Assembly (NCBI GenBank): GCA_016223245.1
Contig: JACRPL010000009.1
Coordinates: forward strand, 21,825 to 85,824
Reading direction: 5' to 3'
Source of the DNA: Candidatus Saganbacteria bacterium
GTDB lineage: Bacteria > Margulisbacteria > WOR-1 > XYC2-FULL-46-14 > XYC2-FULL-37-10
Length of the DNA stretch: 64,000 nt
This document shows, one piece after another, positions 26,826-36,244 of the stretch. Each line of letters begins with the position of its first letter. The first letter of the stretch is position 1. The notes under the pieces are model-generated. The model did no database searches and was not told the DNA's origin. It saw only the letters and a program-made list of their open reading frames with translations. A program made the position numbers and the translations under genes.

Positions 26826-29279
26826 TCAACCTTTTGATTTCGAAGCTTTAAGGATTTGTTTTGCGAGGTTTACGGCGCATGCGGCATCGGCGCCATAAGA
26901 TGCATCGATCTTATCGGCGTATTCGGCGGTGACAACGGCTCCGCCTACTATAATAGGTATATCAAGGCCAACTGCTTTTAGGCTTTCTTTCACATATCTC
27001 ATTTCAAGCATTGTAGTAGTGAGCAGTGCGGATAGGGCGATCGCATCGGGCTTGTGTTTCTTTGCGGCTTCTATAATATTGTCGGCTGGGACATCTTTGC
27101 CCAAATCAATAACCTCAAAACCATGATTTTCAAGCATCATCTTAACAATATTCTTTCCAATATCATGAATGTCGCCAAAAACTGTCGCGACAAGGATCTT
27201 TCCAATAGTAACTATTTCTTCTTTAGGAATACGGGCTTTGCAAAGTTCAAACCCGGCAGTCATCGATTCGGCCGAAGATAGAACTTGTGGAAGGAAAATT
27301 TGTTTTTTGCTGAATCTTGCGCCTACAATTTCCATTCCAGGAGTTAGTGCCTGATCTATTATATTCTGTGGTTTAAACCCTTGTTCCAATGCGGCGGCAA
27401 CGAATGATCTTGTCCTATTTGTATCGCCGTCGATGACCGCGTTTTTTATATCGGGAAGATCTTTGAAAATTATTTGCTTTGATCTCTTAACTATTTCAAC
27501 TTGCGGCCCAGCCGTTCTAGACTTGTCGACTTCAAGTTTTAATTTTTCAATCAGCTTGTTTTTCTCGGCTTTTGTATTCTTGATCTTAGATATGGATTTT
27601 AGCGCTTTTATGGTTTCAGTATCCGTTGAATCCACAATTCCCGCATCCAAGCCGTGCAAGATCGCAAGCTGAAGATAAATAGCGTTTATTTTAGATCTAT
27701 TCGGCAGGCCATGCGAAACATTGCTGACACCAAGGATGGTTTTAACTTTTCCGCCAAAGGCGGACTTTTTTATGATCTCGATCGCTTTCAGCGCTTCAAG
27801 GGGGTCGGTCAGGCTTACGCCCGCTGTCATTACCAAATTATCGATAAATATTTCTTCTTCAGGGATGCCGGCTTTTTTCGCGGCTATGATTATCTTTTCG
27901 GCGATTTTTGCGCGTTCTTCGGCCGTCTTTGGTATGCCTACTTCATCAAGAGTAAGTCCAATGACTGCCGCGCCATATTTTTTGGCAATTGGGAGTATCT
28001 TGTCTAGAGTTGTTTGTTTTCCATTTACTGAATTAACCAAAGCTCTTCCGCAGAACTCGGCAAGCCCGGCTTCAAGCGCTTCAACTTTTGGTGAATCGAT
28101 GCAAAGTGGAATGTCTGTTGCTTTTTCGATCAGGTGTACAGCTGTTGTCATATTTAGGACATCGTTTCCCTCAACAACGGAAACATTCACATCCAATAAG
28201 TCCGCATTTTTCTGGTTGACCGCTTCATCGCGCACAATGCTAAAAATCCCAGCTTTTATTTCGTCTCTAAGCGCTTTTCTGCCCGTAGGATTTATTCTCT
28301 CCCCAACCGCAAAAAACTTTCCCTTCTTCACTTCAACAACTCTAGTTCTTGAGGCGAATTTTAACCCCCTCTCTTTCTCCCCCTTAGCAAGGGGGAGATG
28401 TCCGGAGGACAGTGGGGGTCGGATTCCGGATTTCACAGCACTTATGTGCTGTGGCGACGTTCCACAGCAACCCCCTATAATAGAAACCCCGATCGCAGCG
28501 AATTTTTTGGCGTATCCCGCAAATTTCTCCGGTGTCATTTTATAGACCGGCACATCATTTTCCATAACAGGCATCCCGGCGTTTGGCATTACCATGATAG
28601 GCAAACGGCTAACAGCTAACAGCCTTTTGGCTGTCTTTAAGACGCCTTCAGGACCGGTTGAGCAGTTCGCAGAAATTATATCGGCGCCCAAAGCTTCGAG
28701 TACAACAACTGCTGCTTCGGGGGAGGTGCCAAATACGGTCAATCCGTTTTCATCATATGTCATGCTGGCAATTATTGGAATTTTCACTTTCGATCTGGTG
28801 CCAATAATGGCCGCTCTCATTTCTTGGAGATCAGATATTGTTTCAATACTTAAAACATCAGCACCGGCTAGTTCCAAAGCTTCAGCTTGTTCTGCATAAA
28901 CTGAAACTGCGGTATTGAAGGGTAGAGCGCCTAAAGGTTGTATGAATTTTCCAAGAGGGCCAATAGATCCTGCGACAAAACGACCAGGACCCGCGGCTTG
29001 GCGCGCAATTGTTACTGCGGCTTTGTTTATTTCAAATATTTTATCTTGGGATTTATAATCCTCAAGCTTGATCTTGTTCGCGCCAAAAGTATTTGTTTCT
29101 ATTATATCGGCGCCCGCGTCGATATATTTTTTGTGGATGGATTTTACGATATCAGGGTGTTTAAGGTTTTGGAGGTCGAAACCTTCTTCGGGCTTAACGC
29201 CAGCGTCCATGAGAAGTGTCCCCATGGCGCCGTCCATGATGAGGATGCGTTTTTTTAATGCTTGAAACAGGTTTGGCAT
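26826..29279 (-). CDS. metH: Cobalamin-dependent methionine synthase, short form
   Basis: 817 residues. Domains: homocysteine S-methyltransferase (1-~285; zinc Cys ligands in SANCSTGPEG and IIGGCCGTSP), pterin-binding (~310-575; SIVRDEAVNQKNADLLDVNV), B12 cap and B12-binding domain (~600-817; GDIHDIGKN with the His that ligates cobalt). It transfers methyl from methyltetrahydrofolate to homocysteine. The C-terminal AdoMet-binding reactivation domain of E. coli MetH is absent, so another protein must repair oxidised cofactor. Residues ~287-305, in the linker before the pterin domain, are encoded by a family B palindrome. No cobalamin riboswitch is evident. Confidence 0.9.
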   Translation of the reverse strand: MPNLFQALKKRILIMDGAMGTLLMDAGVKPEEGFDLQNLKHPDIVKSIHKKYIDAGADIIETNTFGANKIKLEDYKSQDKIFEINKAAVTIARQAAGPGRFVAGSIGPLGKFIQPLGALPFNTAVSVYAEQAEALELAGADVLSIETISDLQEMRAAIIGTRSKVKIPIIASMTYDENGLTVFGTSPEAAVVVLEALGADIISANCSTGPEGVLKTAKRLLAVSRLPIMVMPNAGMPVMENDVPVYKMTPEKFAGYAKKFAAIGVSIIGGCCGTSPQHISAVKSGIRPPLSSGHLPLAKGEKERGLKFASRTRVVEVKKGKFFAVGERINPTGRKALRDEIKAGIFSIVRDEAVNQKNADLLDVNVSVVEGNDVLNMTTAVHLIEKATDIPLCIDSPKVEALEAGLAEFCGRALVNSVNGKQTTLDKILPIAKKYGAAVIGLTLDEVGIPKTAEERAKIAEKIIIAAKKAGIPEEEIFIDNLVMTAGVSLTDPLEALKAIEIIKKSAFGGKVKTILGVSNVSHGLPNRSKINAIYLQLAILHGLDAGIVDSTDTETIKALKSISKIKNTKAEKNKLIEKLKLEVDKSRTAGPQVEIVKRSKQIIFKDLPDIKNAVIDGDTNRTRSFVAAALEQGFKPQNIIDQALTPGMEIVGARFSKKQIFLPQVLSSAESMTAGFELCKARIPKEEIVTIGKILVATVFGDIHDIGKNIVKMMLENHGFEVIDLGKDVPADNIIEAAKKHKPDAIALSALLTTTMLEMRYVKESLKAVGLDIPIIVGGAVVTAEYADKIDASYGADAACAVNLAKQILKASKSKG
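28364..28419. repeat. Family B palindrome inside metH
   Basis: About 56 bp beginning ACCCCC and ending GGGGGT, with an inner CTCCCCCTT/AAGGGGGAG hairpin. Read in frame it adds roughly 19 residues rich in Pro, Leu, Gly and Lys to the interdomain linker. Confidence 0.8.
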
Positions 29280-29312
29280 TTGAAGCTATTATATCAGATT
29301 GGGATTATTTTT

Positions 29313-32300
29313 TTATTGTTTCGCTTGCCTGACTGCCAGATCCCTTCGAAACCTTAATGAATCCATAAGTTCATTTCCCACTTCTGTTATTAGAGAGGGT
29401 TTGTATTGGATCGCTTTTAACATGGCCATAAGATCGGCAAATTTTTTTCCAGCACGTTCCGGCCCTAAAAGCTTGATCTTCACATCGAGCAGTATATTGA
29501 AAAGATTGATATATGTTTCGGCGGGTATTTCTGACGCAATTTTAAGGTGATCTACCATCTTATCAAGGAGGGCTTGTGTTTCTCTCTCGCAATCTCTTTT
29601 GTCGATTTCATTTTCTATTTCTTTAGCCAGGGTTTCAATATAAGAGAAAGCTCTTTCAATGTCGTTTAATGTATAGGCGAAATGTAAAGTCCCTCTCGCA
29701 TCGATTATATAGCTGAATAATTGGATATATCTGCGGAAATCCGAAATAGGATCGGATAACTTTTTCCGGATACTGCTCCTTTTCGGCTCCGCAAGCAAAT
29801 TGTCTCCGGTGATTTTCGTCCCATTTATCACAAATGGCATTAGATTTATTGGAGCATTGTCTCCTTTCCAATATCCCTGCGATGCCGCAAGTTCTTTAAG
29901 TGTATCCAATGTCAAGAAATTATAATCCAGCTTATCTTTGATCCTTTTTTTTATAAGTTCCATCCTGGCGGTTTTTGCGGGCACCGCATAAGCCCATAGG
30001 ATAAGCCTTTTTAGCGGAAGCGGCTCATTTTCGGATATAATATTTTCCGCTGCAGCCTCAAGCGCGTCATACGCAAAAGTCGGGAATACATCGGCCCCAT
30101 CCGAGAATAAATTCAAGATGAGCCCGAAAAGCTTGGAGTCGCGGCAGGCATAAAGCGCGCCTTTGAACATTTCCGGAACTTCATTTATCATTGAAAAAAT
30201 GGCTATAATTACCGCCTTTCCGAATTCGGTCCTTGCTTCACGGGCTATGACCATTCTACCGATGAATCTTGGGAAATTCCCGTCGATCGGGAACATTCTA
30301 AGTAATTTTTTTATCTGCGGGACCGCATCCTTGGCGCCTATAAGTGCGGCAAATATTGCGGCGGCATAGATTTTTATTGAAAACCCGATCTCATCTGAAT
30401 CGATGATCTTCACAAGATCATTCAGATACCAGGCCCTTGACGGGTCTTTATTGATATGTTCGACCAATGATATTTCTTCAGCATCGGTCAAATGGGCGTC
30501 ATTGCGTAAATTGGCATAGAGCGGATGCGGGGCGTAGAGATATGCGGCTGCCGGCGACGGTTCTGGAGGAGATGGATTTTTTGTATCGGCAAAAAGCTTA
30601 ACGCGCAGGTACATCACTGTCGATCCGTTCGAATCGTCCATTCCGACCTGTACATTCGCCTCTTTTGCTTTTCTTTTTAACTCAAGAAAGGTGGAATCGC
30701 CAAGCTCTCCCAAGCTTTCAAATATAGTTTGGGCTTCATCTTTACTTGCAGGTTCGGCTTTTACGAAATTCTTTTCGATCTTTTCACGGAGTTTCGATTT
30801 TTGGGGGATGATCGGCATGGTAAACGAGAGCGTCAAAGCCTCCCCGTTAAAATTCCAAGTTAATACCGGCAGCAAATCGGTGCCCGATTCCAAGGATGCT
30901 GTCCTGGCATGCGAGCTCATAAAAAATATAAAATCAGACACGGTCTCCTGGACTTTAAAATTATATCCCGCAGTGTTGGACAATTGTGAAACTTTTTCCG
31001 CCCATGCCGCAACTGCAGGGTCCTTTTTTTTGGGGTCCTGCATCCTTAATGTTTCTCTTCCCGTAGGCAAAAGCCCTTCCGCAACGACCTTATTCAAAGC
31101 CTCCATGATCTTTTCGTCGTTTGGCATAAGTACCCCGTCAATCTCATCTTGCGGGACTTGTGTTTTGCTTTGTCCAGCCTGCAAGTCTACAAAAGACAAT
31201 AAGCGGAGAACAAGCAAGCCGACATGCCCTCCAATATTCGGGATATCAAAGGTAGGGCGGGGGATATCGCCTGTTTTCTCAAAGGCCAGTTCGTCCCCAT
31301 TCCTTGTGGCGGAAATTACGGACCTTTCCGGAAATGTTTCCGCTATGATCAAATTTACCATAGGGTTGATCAGCAATCTATTTAAAGTATTTGATAGCGG
31401 CCTCGCGCCGAATTCGTCGCTGTATCCTTTTTCAATTATAAGGTCTTTTGCGGAATCATCAACTTGGATCTCGTAGCCCTTGTCGCTTATCTGCGCGGAA
31501 AGTTTCTTTATTTGTATATCAAAGACTTGGCGAAGTTGGTCCGGATTTAGGGCGTCAAAGAAAAGTATATCGTTTATGCGCGCAATAAATTCCGGGGAGA
31601 ATGCTTCGCGCAAGGCGGCTTCAAATATCCTGTGCGCGCTCTTTCTTTTTTCTTCTGGCTCGAGATCCCTTGTAGCTTCGCGTATATGCAGGGCTGCAAG
31701 GTTTGAGGTCATAATAATGATAGTACTGGAAAAATCGGTAGTTTTTCCTTTGCCGTCGGTCAATCTCCCGTCGTCGAAGATATTTAAAAAAACCTGCCAA
31801 ACGGCGGGGTTTGATTTCTCGAATTCATCAAGCAAAATAATCGAGTTAGGCCTGTCGGCGATAGCTTTTGTGAGTTGTCCTCCTTCATCATAGCCTACAT
31901 ATCCTGGAGGGGATCCGATAAGCCGTGCGACGCTGTGCGGTTCAGCGTATTCGGCCATATCTATCCTGACAAGGCCTTTTTCGTCCCCGCCAAGAGCTTC
32001 AGCAAGCGCTTTTGCGATCTCTGTTTTTCCGCATCCTGTCGGCCCCGCGAAAAAAAAAACGCCTTGGGGCTTTCCCGGCCTGCGCAAAATCCTGCTTTGC
32101 CTGACAGTCGAAGCGATCCTTGATTTTGCCTCGTCTTGGCCGATGACCCTCTCGCCTAAAAGCTGTTCCAACCTTTGCAGCTTGGATGCTTCATCTTCCT
32201 TTAATTTTGCCGCGGGGACTTTCGCGAGTTCCGATATTGAAGCATAAATATCGTCTTTTGAAATTTTTATCTCTTTTTTCGCGGCAAGCTCTTTTATTTT

Positions 32301-33314
32301 TGACTGGAGCGCCGCGTATTGCGCGCAAAGGTCGACCAAGCTCTTTTTTGACCCTACTATCCCTTTGTCGTCCTGGTCCCTCAAAACCCTTAATGCCATA
32401 TTTACTTCGACCCTGATCTTGTTTTGGAGCGCCAAAAGTTCCCCTTTTGCGTTTTGGAGGGCCATGACCCGCATAGAACAAGCCTGCTTTATTACATCAA
32501 GCGCTTTGTCGGGAAAAGCTTTGTTCTTTAAATATTCAGCCGCCAGTTTAACGGCAAGGGCGAATAATGCTTCGGGTATTATCACTTGCTTTTCCGCTTT
32601 TGCGGAAAAGTCTTTTTCAAATGACGGGCAAATGCTTGAAAGCGCCACAATAGATGAGCCTTCGGACATTTCCTCGACATCGACAATATTTGTGCGCCGC
32701 TGGAGGGCGGAATCCGCTTGGGTAGACTTCAAGAAATCCTTTTTTGTCGTTGTGCCGAACAATGTCAGTCGGTCAGTCGCCAGGTCTTCTTTTAAGGAAT
32801 CCAATACTCTTCCCGCGACGCCTTGAAGGGTGAATAACCGCTGGATCTCATCGACAAAAATTATCGCTTTATTCGGCGAAGACGAAAGGTAAGCTTTGAG
32901 CTTTATTATTTTTTCTTCGATCGGCCCTAGTCCTGTAGTCAGCGCCGGTATATCCAATAAAAGAAGTTCGCGGTTGGCAAATTGGGGGAAATCTCCCCTT
33001 GTGATCCGCCTTGCCAGTTCGTACATGAGCGATGATTTTCCAACCCCTGGCGGCCCCACAAGGACAACGCTGTTCTTGTCCGGTCGCCCGAGGATATTGA
33101 CGATCTTTGCTAGTTCAGGTTCGCGTTCTATTGCCGAAGTGTATGGGATATCCGCAATTGTTGCGCGCAGGTTTTTTAAAAAATTTGGGCGGTCGGTTGA
33201 TCCTCCTCCGGGATTGGCCTGGCTTATTACATGGTTCCAAATTGCGTGCCTCCCCGAAAATATTCGAGGTTGCCCTGTTACTCTTCTAAATTCAGAATGC
33301 AAACCGTCTAACAA
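29313..33314 (-). CDS. Giant ClpB/ClpA-like double AAA+ ATPase with long C-terminal extension
   Basis: 1,333 residues; ordinary ClpB is ~860. No Clp-N domain. D1 has Walker A GPPGVGKS (87-94) and Walker B IIFVDE (151-156), but the pore loop expected as K-Y-R-G reads TTGLGPIEEK, with no aromatic. A short linker replaces the ClpB coiled coil. D2 is canonical: GPTGCGKT (424-431), pore loop GYVG (471-474), ILLDEFEK (493-500) and a D2 small domain to ~690. The remaining ~640 residues are unknown, with alpha-solenoid-like helices near 980-1200. TTG start at 33314 follows the upstream stop directly, with GGAAG before it. No ClpP-docking loop seen, so an unfoldase rather than a protease partner. Substrate unknown. 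Confidence 0.75.
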   Translation of the reverse strand: MLDGLHSEFRRVTGQPRIFSGRHAIWNHVISQANPGGGSTDRPNFLKNLRATIADIPYTSAIEREPELAKIVNILGRPDKNSVVLVGPPGVGKSSLMYELARRITRGDFPQFANRELLLLDIPALTTGLGPIEEKIIKLKAYLSSSPNKAIIFVDEIQRLFTLQGVAGRVLDSLKEDLATDRLTLFGTTTKKDFLKSTQADSALQRRTNIVDVEEMSEGSSIVALSSICPSFEKDFSAKAEKQVIIPEALFALAVKLAAEYLKNKAFPDKALDVIKQACSMRVMALQNAKGELLALQNKIRVEVNMALRVLRDQDDKGIVGSKKSLVDLCAQYAALQSKIKELAAKKEIKISKDDIYASISELAKVPAAKLKEDEASKLQRLEQLLGERVIGQDEAKSRIASTVRQSRILRRPGKPQGVFFFAGPTGCGKTEIAKALAEALGGDEKGLVRIDMAEYAEPHSVARLIGSPPGYVGYDEGGQLTKAIADRPNSIILLDEFEKSNPAVWQVFLNIFDDGRLTDGKGKTTDFSSTIIIMTSNLAALHIREATRDLEPEEKRKSAHRIFEAALREAFSPEFIARINDILFFDALNPDQLRQVFDIQIKKLSAQISDKGYEIQVDDSAKDLIIEKGYSDEFGARPLSNTLNRLLINPMVNLIIAETFPERSVISATRNGDELAFEKTGDIPRPTFDIPNIGGHVGLLVLRLLSFVDLQAGQSKTQVPQDEIDGVLMPNDEKIMEALNKVVAEGLLPTGRETLRMQDPKKKDPAVAAWAEKVSQLSNTAGYNFKVQETVSDFIFFMSSHARTASLESGTDLLPVLTWNFNGEALTLSFTMPIIPQKSKLREKIEKNFVKAEPASKDEAQTIFESLGELGDSTFLELKRKAKEANVQVGMDDSNGSTVMYLRVKLFADTKNPSPPEPSPAAAYLYAPHPLYANLRNDAHLTDAEEISLVEHINKDPSRAWYLNDLVKIIDSDEIGFSIKIYAAAIFAALIGAKDAVPQIKKLLRMFPIDGNFPRFIGRMVIAREARTEFGKAVIIAIFSMINEVPEMFKGALYACRDSKLFGLILNLFSDGADVFPTFAYDALEAAAENIISENEPLPLKRLILWAYAVPAKTARMELIKKRIKDKLDYNFLTLDTLKELAASQGYWKGDNAPINLMPFVINGTKITGDNLLAEPKRSSIRKKLSDPISDFRRYIQLFSYIIDARGTLHFAYTLNDIERAFSYIETLAKEIENEIDKRDCERETQALLDKMVDHLKIASEIPAETYINLFNILLDVKIKLLGPERAGKKFADLMAMLKAIQYKPSLITEVGNELMDSLRFRRDLAVRQAKQ

Positions 33315-34019
33315 TTATTTTCTTCCTTGTATTGTAATTTCCGGCGCCTGTATCGGAACAAAAGTTGGCTGTTGTTCCGGGGCTTCAGTTCCAGTCAATA
33401 TTTCGTCGATCGTGGAATATTTTCTCCACCAGGTTTCAAGTATTTCCAGGACGGACCGTCCATTTACCCTGACCGTACCGAGCATTTTTTCGACTTCTTG
33501 CCTGTCTTCATCGAGAAAAACTTCGCGCGTAAAAAGGCCGTCAACGATCGATCTTTTAAGCACCGGCATTCCGGCCGTAAAATCCCAATCCCTTGCCGTC
33601 CCGTCGACAACTTCCAAAAACCCGAAAACTACCCCTTCGCCGAAATCATGAGAATTGATGACGGCAGTTTGGATATCGGAATTTAGTCGCGCTTCACTTT
33701 GGAAGGCCGTGGTTATATCTGTTGATATCCCTATTAAATTTTTCAATCCTTCATCGACAAAATCATCAAGAGGACGTGTGAGCGAAACGCTCAGGTTTGA
33801 TAAGGCGCTGTCAATTCTTCCGATCAGTATTGCTCCTTCAGTTCTTTGCTCACTTTTTACGAAAGAAAGAGCATGGCGCGAAGATGTATTTGCCGAAGGT
33901 GAAACGAATTTTGTTTGGCCAACTAACTTGCGCAGGCCATCTGTTCTTGTCCTATCGGAATAATTCTTAACTATCGCCTGCCCAATTGCTTCTCTCGCCC
34001 GCATTGCCCAACATGACAT
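33315..34019 (-). CDS. Unknown protein cotranscribed with the giant AAA+ protein
   Basis: 234 residues, soluble, no signal peptide or membrane segment. A basic N-terminus is followed by a helical middle (ILIGRIDSALSNLSVSLTRP, DDFVDEGLKNLIGIS) and a mixed segment ending in a Pro/Gln-rich tail. AGAGGT seven bases before the ATG is a good ribosome site. Its stop codon touches the start of the AAA+ gene, so they are translationally linked and probably act together, for instance as adaptor or substrate. I recognise no family. Confidence 0.6.
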   Translation of the reverse strand: MSCWAMRAREAIGQAIVKNYSDRTRTDGLRKLVGQTKFVSPSANTSSRHALSFVKSEQRTEGAILIGRIDSALSNLSVSLTRPLDDFVDEGLKNLIGISTDITTAFQSEARLNSDIQTAVINSHDFGEGVVFGFLEVVDGTARDWDFTAGMPVLKRSIVDGLFTREVFLDEDRQEVEKMLGTVRVNGRSVLEILETWWRKYSTIDEILTGTEAPEQQPTFVPIQAPEITIQGRK

Positions 34020-34164
34020 AGTGGTTTACCTCTTGAATTGTTATCGGATGGAAAATAAGGAAATTTCATTATATTTTTTTCAATATTTCTTATGCAAGTT
34101 TTTCGGCCGCCATTCCGATTAATAAGTGTGAGGCATCAATGCCCACAATATGGAGGTAATAAAT

Positions 34165-34638
34165 ATGTCAGAACCAGGAGCAGTACAAGGACCGAAAAAA
34201 TCTAATCCATTTGTTAGAAAGGCAATTGAGAATGGTGCATTGCGCGCAAAACCGTCCGCAGATCCAGTATTTGTGCATCATGCCGAGTGGAACGGGAAAC
34301 CCGGATATATGCCCGCAGATGTCAGGACCGCCTTATTAAGGGATAAGCCCGGACCAAATGCGCCAAAAGATTGGAAGGAAGCATATACAAGAGCCGTGAA
34401 AGAAGAAGCTGAACTGGCACAGGCAGCTGCAGACGCGATTTTTGGCGGTAAAAAGAGTGAACCCGGGAATTCAACTGCTGGCGGAGAAGTTGGCAAGCAA
34501 TATCTAAATAATAATAATGGAGTTAAAGGTAAAAATGTGCCTAGTGAAATTAATAGAAATGGATTGAATGATCCTGAAGCAAAAGCTGAAGCAATGATGC
34601 TCGAAAAACTTAATTCAGAACCGCCTATAGTCTGGTAA
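34165..34638 (+). CDS. Small hydrophilic protein, unknown
   Basis: 157 residues from ATG 34165, preferred over ATG 34150 because GGAGG lies between them at proper spacing. Highly polar and probably partly disordered: Pro/Lys-rich start, a helical AYTRAVKEEAELAQAAADAI segment, then Asn/Gly-rich linker. Divergent from the AAA+ operon across a 145-base AT-rich gap in which I could not fix a promoter. Similar in style to secreted or regulatory small proteins, but no function can be given. Confidence 0.55.
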   Translation: MSEPGAVQGPKKSNPFVRKAIENGALRAKPSADPVFVHHAEWNGKPGYMPADVRTALLRDKPGPNAPKDWKEAYTRAVKEEAELAQAAADAIFGGKKSEPGNSTAGGEVGKQYLNNNNGVKGKNVPSEINRNGLNDPEAKAEAMMLEKLNSEPPIVW

Positions 34639-34644
34639 TATTTA

Positions 34645-35796
34645 TTATCTCAAATAAGTGATCGCCCCCTTCGGTTCTAAAAACGAAGGGGGCGGTTCCG
34701 CATTTATGGGGTCCGATCCGTTTATGGGAAGATGAATTATTACATCCGCGTCTCTTGTGCCGGAAGGCAGTATCCATGCGAACATTTGGTCTTCTAGCCC
34801 CATATCCCTTATAACTTTGTCAAATGAAAGGTCTGGATCATATCTCCCTCCGTTTAGAATAATAGAGAGAGATCTGTCGTTTTTGGATACGTATTTTGGC
34901 GATCCAAACTTTTCAACATGCGAGCTTCCCCACATTATATAGCCCGCTTTTCCGGTATTTGAAGATTTAAATTCCTCAACTTGTTTTGCAAGATATGCTT
35001 GTATTCCTGCAAGCCCAAAGATCACATTTCCAGATTTGCGGGCGCTTTCAAATAAAGCTCTTAGCGCGATCTCGTCTTTTGGAAGGCTATTTAGAGCATG
35101 GGTTTGCCTTGCATTCGCTTTTAAATATTCCTTATATGCTTGTTTAGTTTTAAATGGGGGAGAATTTGGCGAGGGCTTTCCGGCAAGCTTAGCCCTCAAA
35201 TATTCGGCCGAAAAAGATTCTCTTGCTTCCATTGAAATGATATTCGGGAATATTCCGGCATATTCGATCTGCGTTACCGGGCTTAAGTCGGCAGGGAAAA
35301 ATCGATACGTTTGGCTTGGATTGTCGTCTGTTTGTGAATTTCTTGCGGTATCAAGAATATCCATTATCATTTTATCTATTCCATAAAGTTTTACCGGCGG
35401 AAAATTGTTTATGCATTTATGCAAGTACCAATATGTGTCTGGATCTCCTGTTTTAATATAATTTTCGACAGGCTTCGTTTGGTCGAATTGGCAGTGGGAG
35501 AGAGCCTCATCAGAACGTGATTTTATTTTTGCGTCCAGATCTTTCGGAGAGGGGCTTTCAGGTCCGCCTGCCCAAAAGCTTTCAAGGGCTATAAAGTCGG
35601 AGCGCGGTCCTGTTGTGGTATCTTTTCTGCCTTCTTCCGCAAGCTCTTTAAAGAATTCATGTTGTTGGGGGACCAAATGGTTCACTCCAAAAAACATATA
35701 AAGGTTCCCATCGTTTTTTTGTTTAGGTTTAGGCGCATGCTTTACAGCCTTAAATCGAGGCTTAGGATTAGATGCGATTTCAATTGCTTCTGCCAT
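34645..35796 (-). CDS. TraB/EreA/ChaN-superfamily-like protein
   Basis: 383 residues, soluble, no signal peptide. LYMFFGVNHLVPQQHEFFKE near residues 33-51 and GYIMWGSSHVEKFG near 285-298 resemble the two paired motifs of the TraB/TIKI/EreA/ChaN group, in which an N-terminal G-x-x-H and a late G-x-x-H sit on either side of a helical core. Members range from erythromycin esterases to metalloproteases and haem-binding proteins, so no activity should be assumed. The last codons overlap an 11-bp perfect hairpin (34663-34694). It stands near the AAA+ island, and the two convergent genes are six bases apart. Confidence 0.45.
   Translation of the reverse strand: MAEAIEIASNPKPRFKAVKHAPKPKQKNDGNLYMFFGVNHLVPQQHEFFKELAEEGRKDTTTGPRSDFIALESFWAGGPESPSPKDLDAKIKSRSDEALSHCQFDQTKPVENYIKTGDPDTYWYLHKCINNFPPVKLYGIDKMIMDILDTARNSQTDDNPSQTYRFFPADLSPVTQIEYAGIFPNIISMEARESFSAEYLRAKLAGKPSPNSPPFKTKQAYKEYLKANARQTHALNSLPKDEIALRALFESARKSGNVIFGLAGIQAYLAKQVEEFKSSNTGKAGYIMWGSSHVEKFGSPKYVSKNDRSLSIILNGGRYDPDLSFDKVIRDMGLEDQMFAWILPSGTRDADVIIHLPINGSDPINAEPPPSFLEPKGAITYLR
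34663..34694. terminator. Strong hairpin at the junction of convergent genes
   Basis: CGCCCCCTTCG (34663-34673) and CGAAGGGGGCG (34684-34694) form a perfect 11-bp stem with an A-rich loop. It lies in the final codons of the minus-strand gene and 25 bases past the stop of the plus-strand gene. No U-tract follows, so a bidirectional terminator is only suggested. Confidence 0.45.
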
Positions 35797-35827
35797 ATTA
35801 TTTCATCGAAAGATAAAATTTGCGATT

Positions 35828-36244
35828 TCAGTTTGTTTTTTTTAATTCCATTATGAGGGCGCCTTCGTCGTTGTCCTGGTAGTATTTTTTCCGCCTTGAT
35901 ATTGTCTTGAACCCAAAACTTTCATAAAGTTTGATCGCTTGCAAATTGCTTTCCCTGACTTCCAAGAATAATTTATTGCCGCCAAACGACATGGCATATT
36001 CGATCAATTTTTTGCCGATGCCTTTTCTTCTGTGCTCATTATGCACCGCCATATGGAGGATATGGACTTCATCAAATGCCTTATCTATGCAGATGAAGCC
36101 TTTGGTCTTTCCATTTTCTTGCGCAATGTAAGTCCTATCTAGGCATTCTTCCAGCTGATCTTGCGGCCACGGGGTTGAAAAAGAATGGTTCTCTATTTCG
36201 GATATGCTTTCAAGGTCGTTCTTTTTTGCTTTTACAATTATCAT
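35828..36244 (-). CDS. rimI: Ribosomal protein alanine N-acetyltransferase
   Basis: 138 residues of the GNAT fold. It acetylates the N-terminus of ribosomal protein S18 using acetyl-CoA in the family. NHSFSTPWPQDQLEECL is the typical RimI start, AVHNEHRRKGIGKKLIEYAM holds the acetyl-CoA pyrophosphate loop (R-x-x-G-x-G), and FLEVRESNLQAIKLYESFGF is the closing motif. Overlaps the upstream barrel-protein gene by four bases. Its usual partners tsaB/tsaE are not here. Confidence 0.87.
   Translation of the reverse strand: MIIVKAKKNDLESISEIENHSFSTPWPQDQLEECLDRTYIAQENGKTKGFICIDKAFDEVHILHMAVHNEHRRKGIGKKLIEYAMSFGGNKLFLEVRESNLQAIKLYESFGFKTISRRKKYYQDNDEGALIMELKKTN

Noticed and set aside
27721..28545. 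274-codon plus-strand frame opposite metH
   Set aside because: Antisense shadow of a conserved enzyme with no independent start signal.
30691..31476. 261-codon plus-strand frame opposite the ClpB-like gene
   Set aside because: Antisense to the well-supported AAA+ frame; no promoter or ribosome site.
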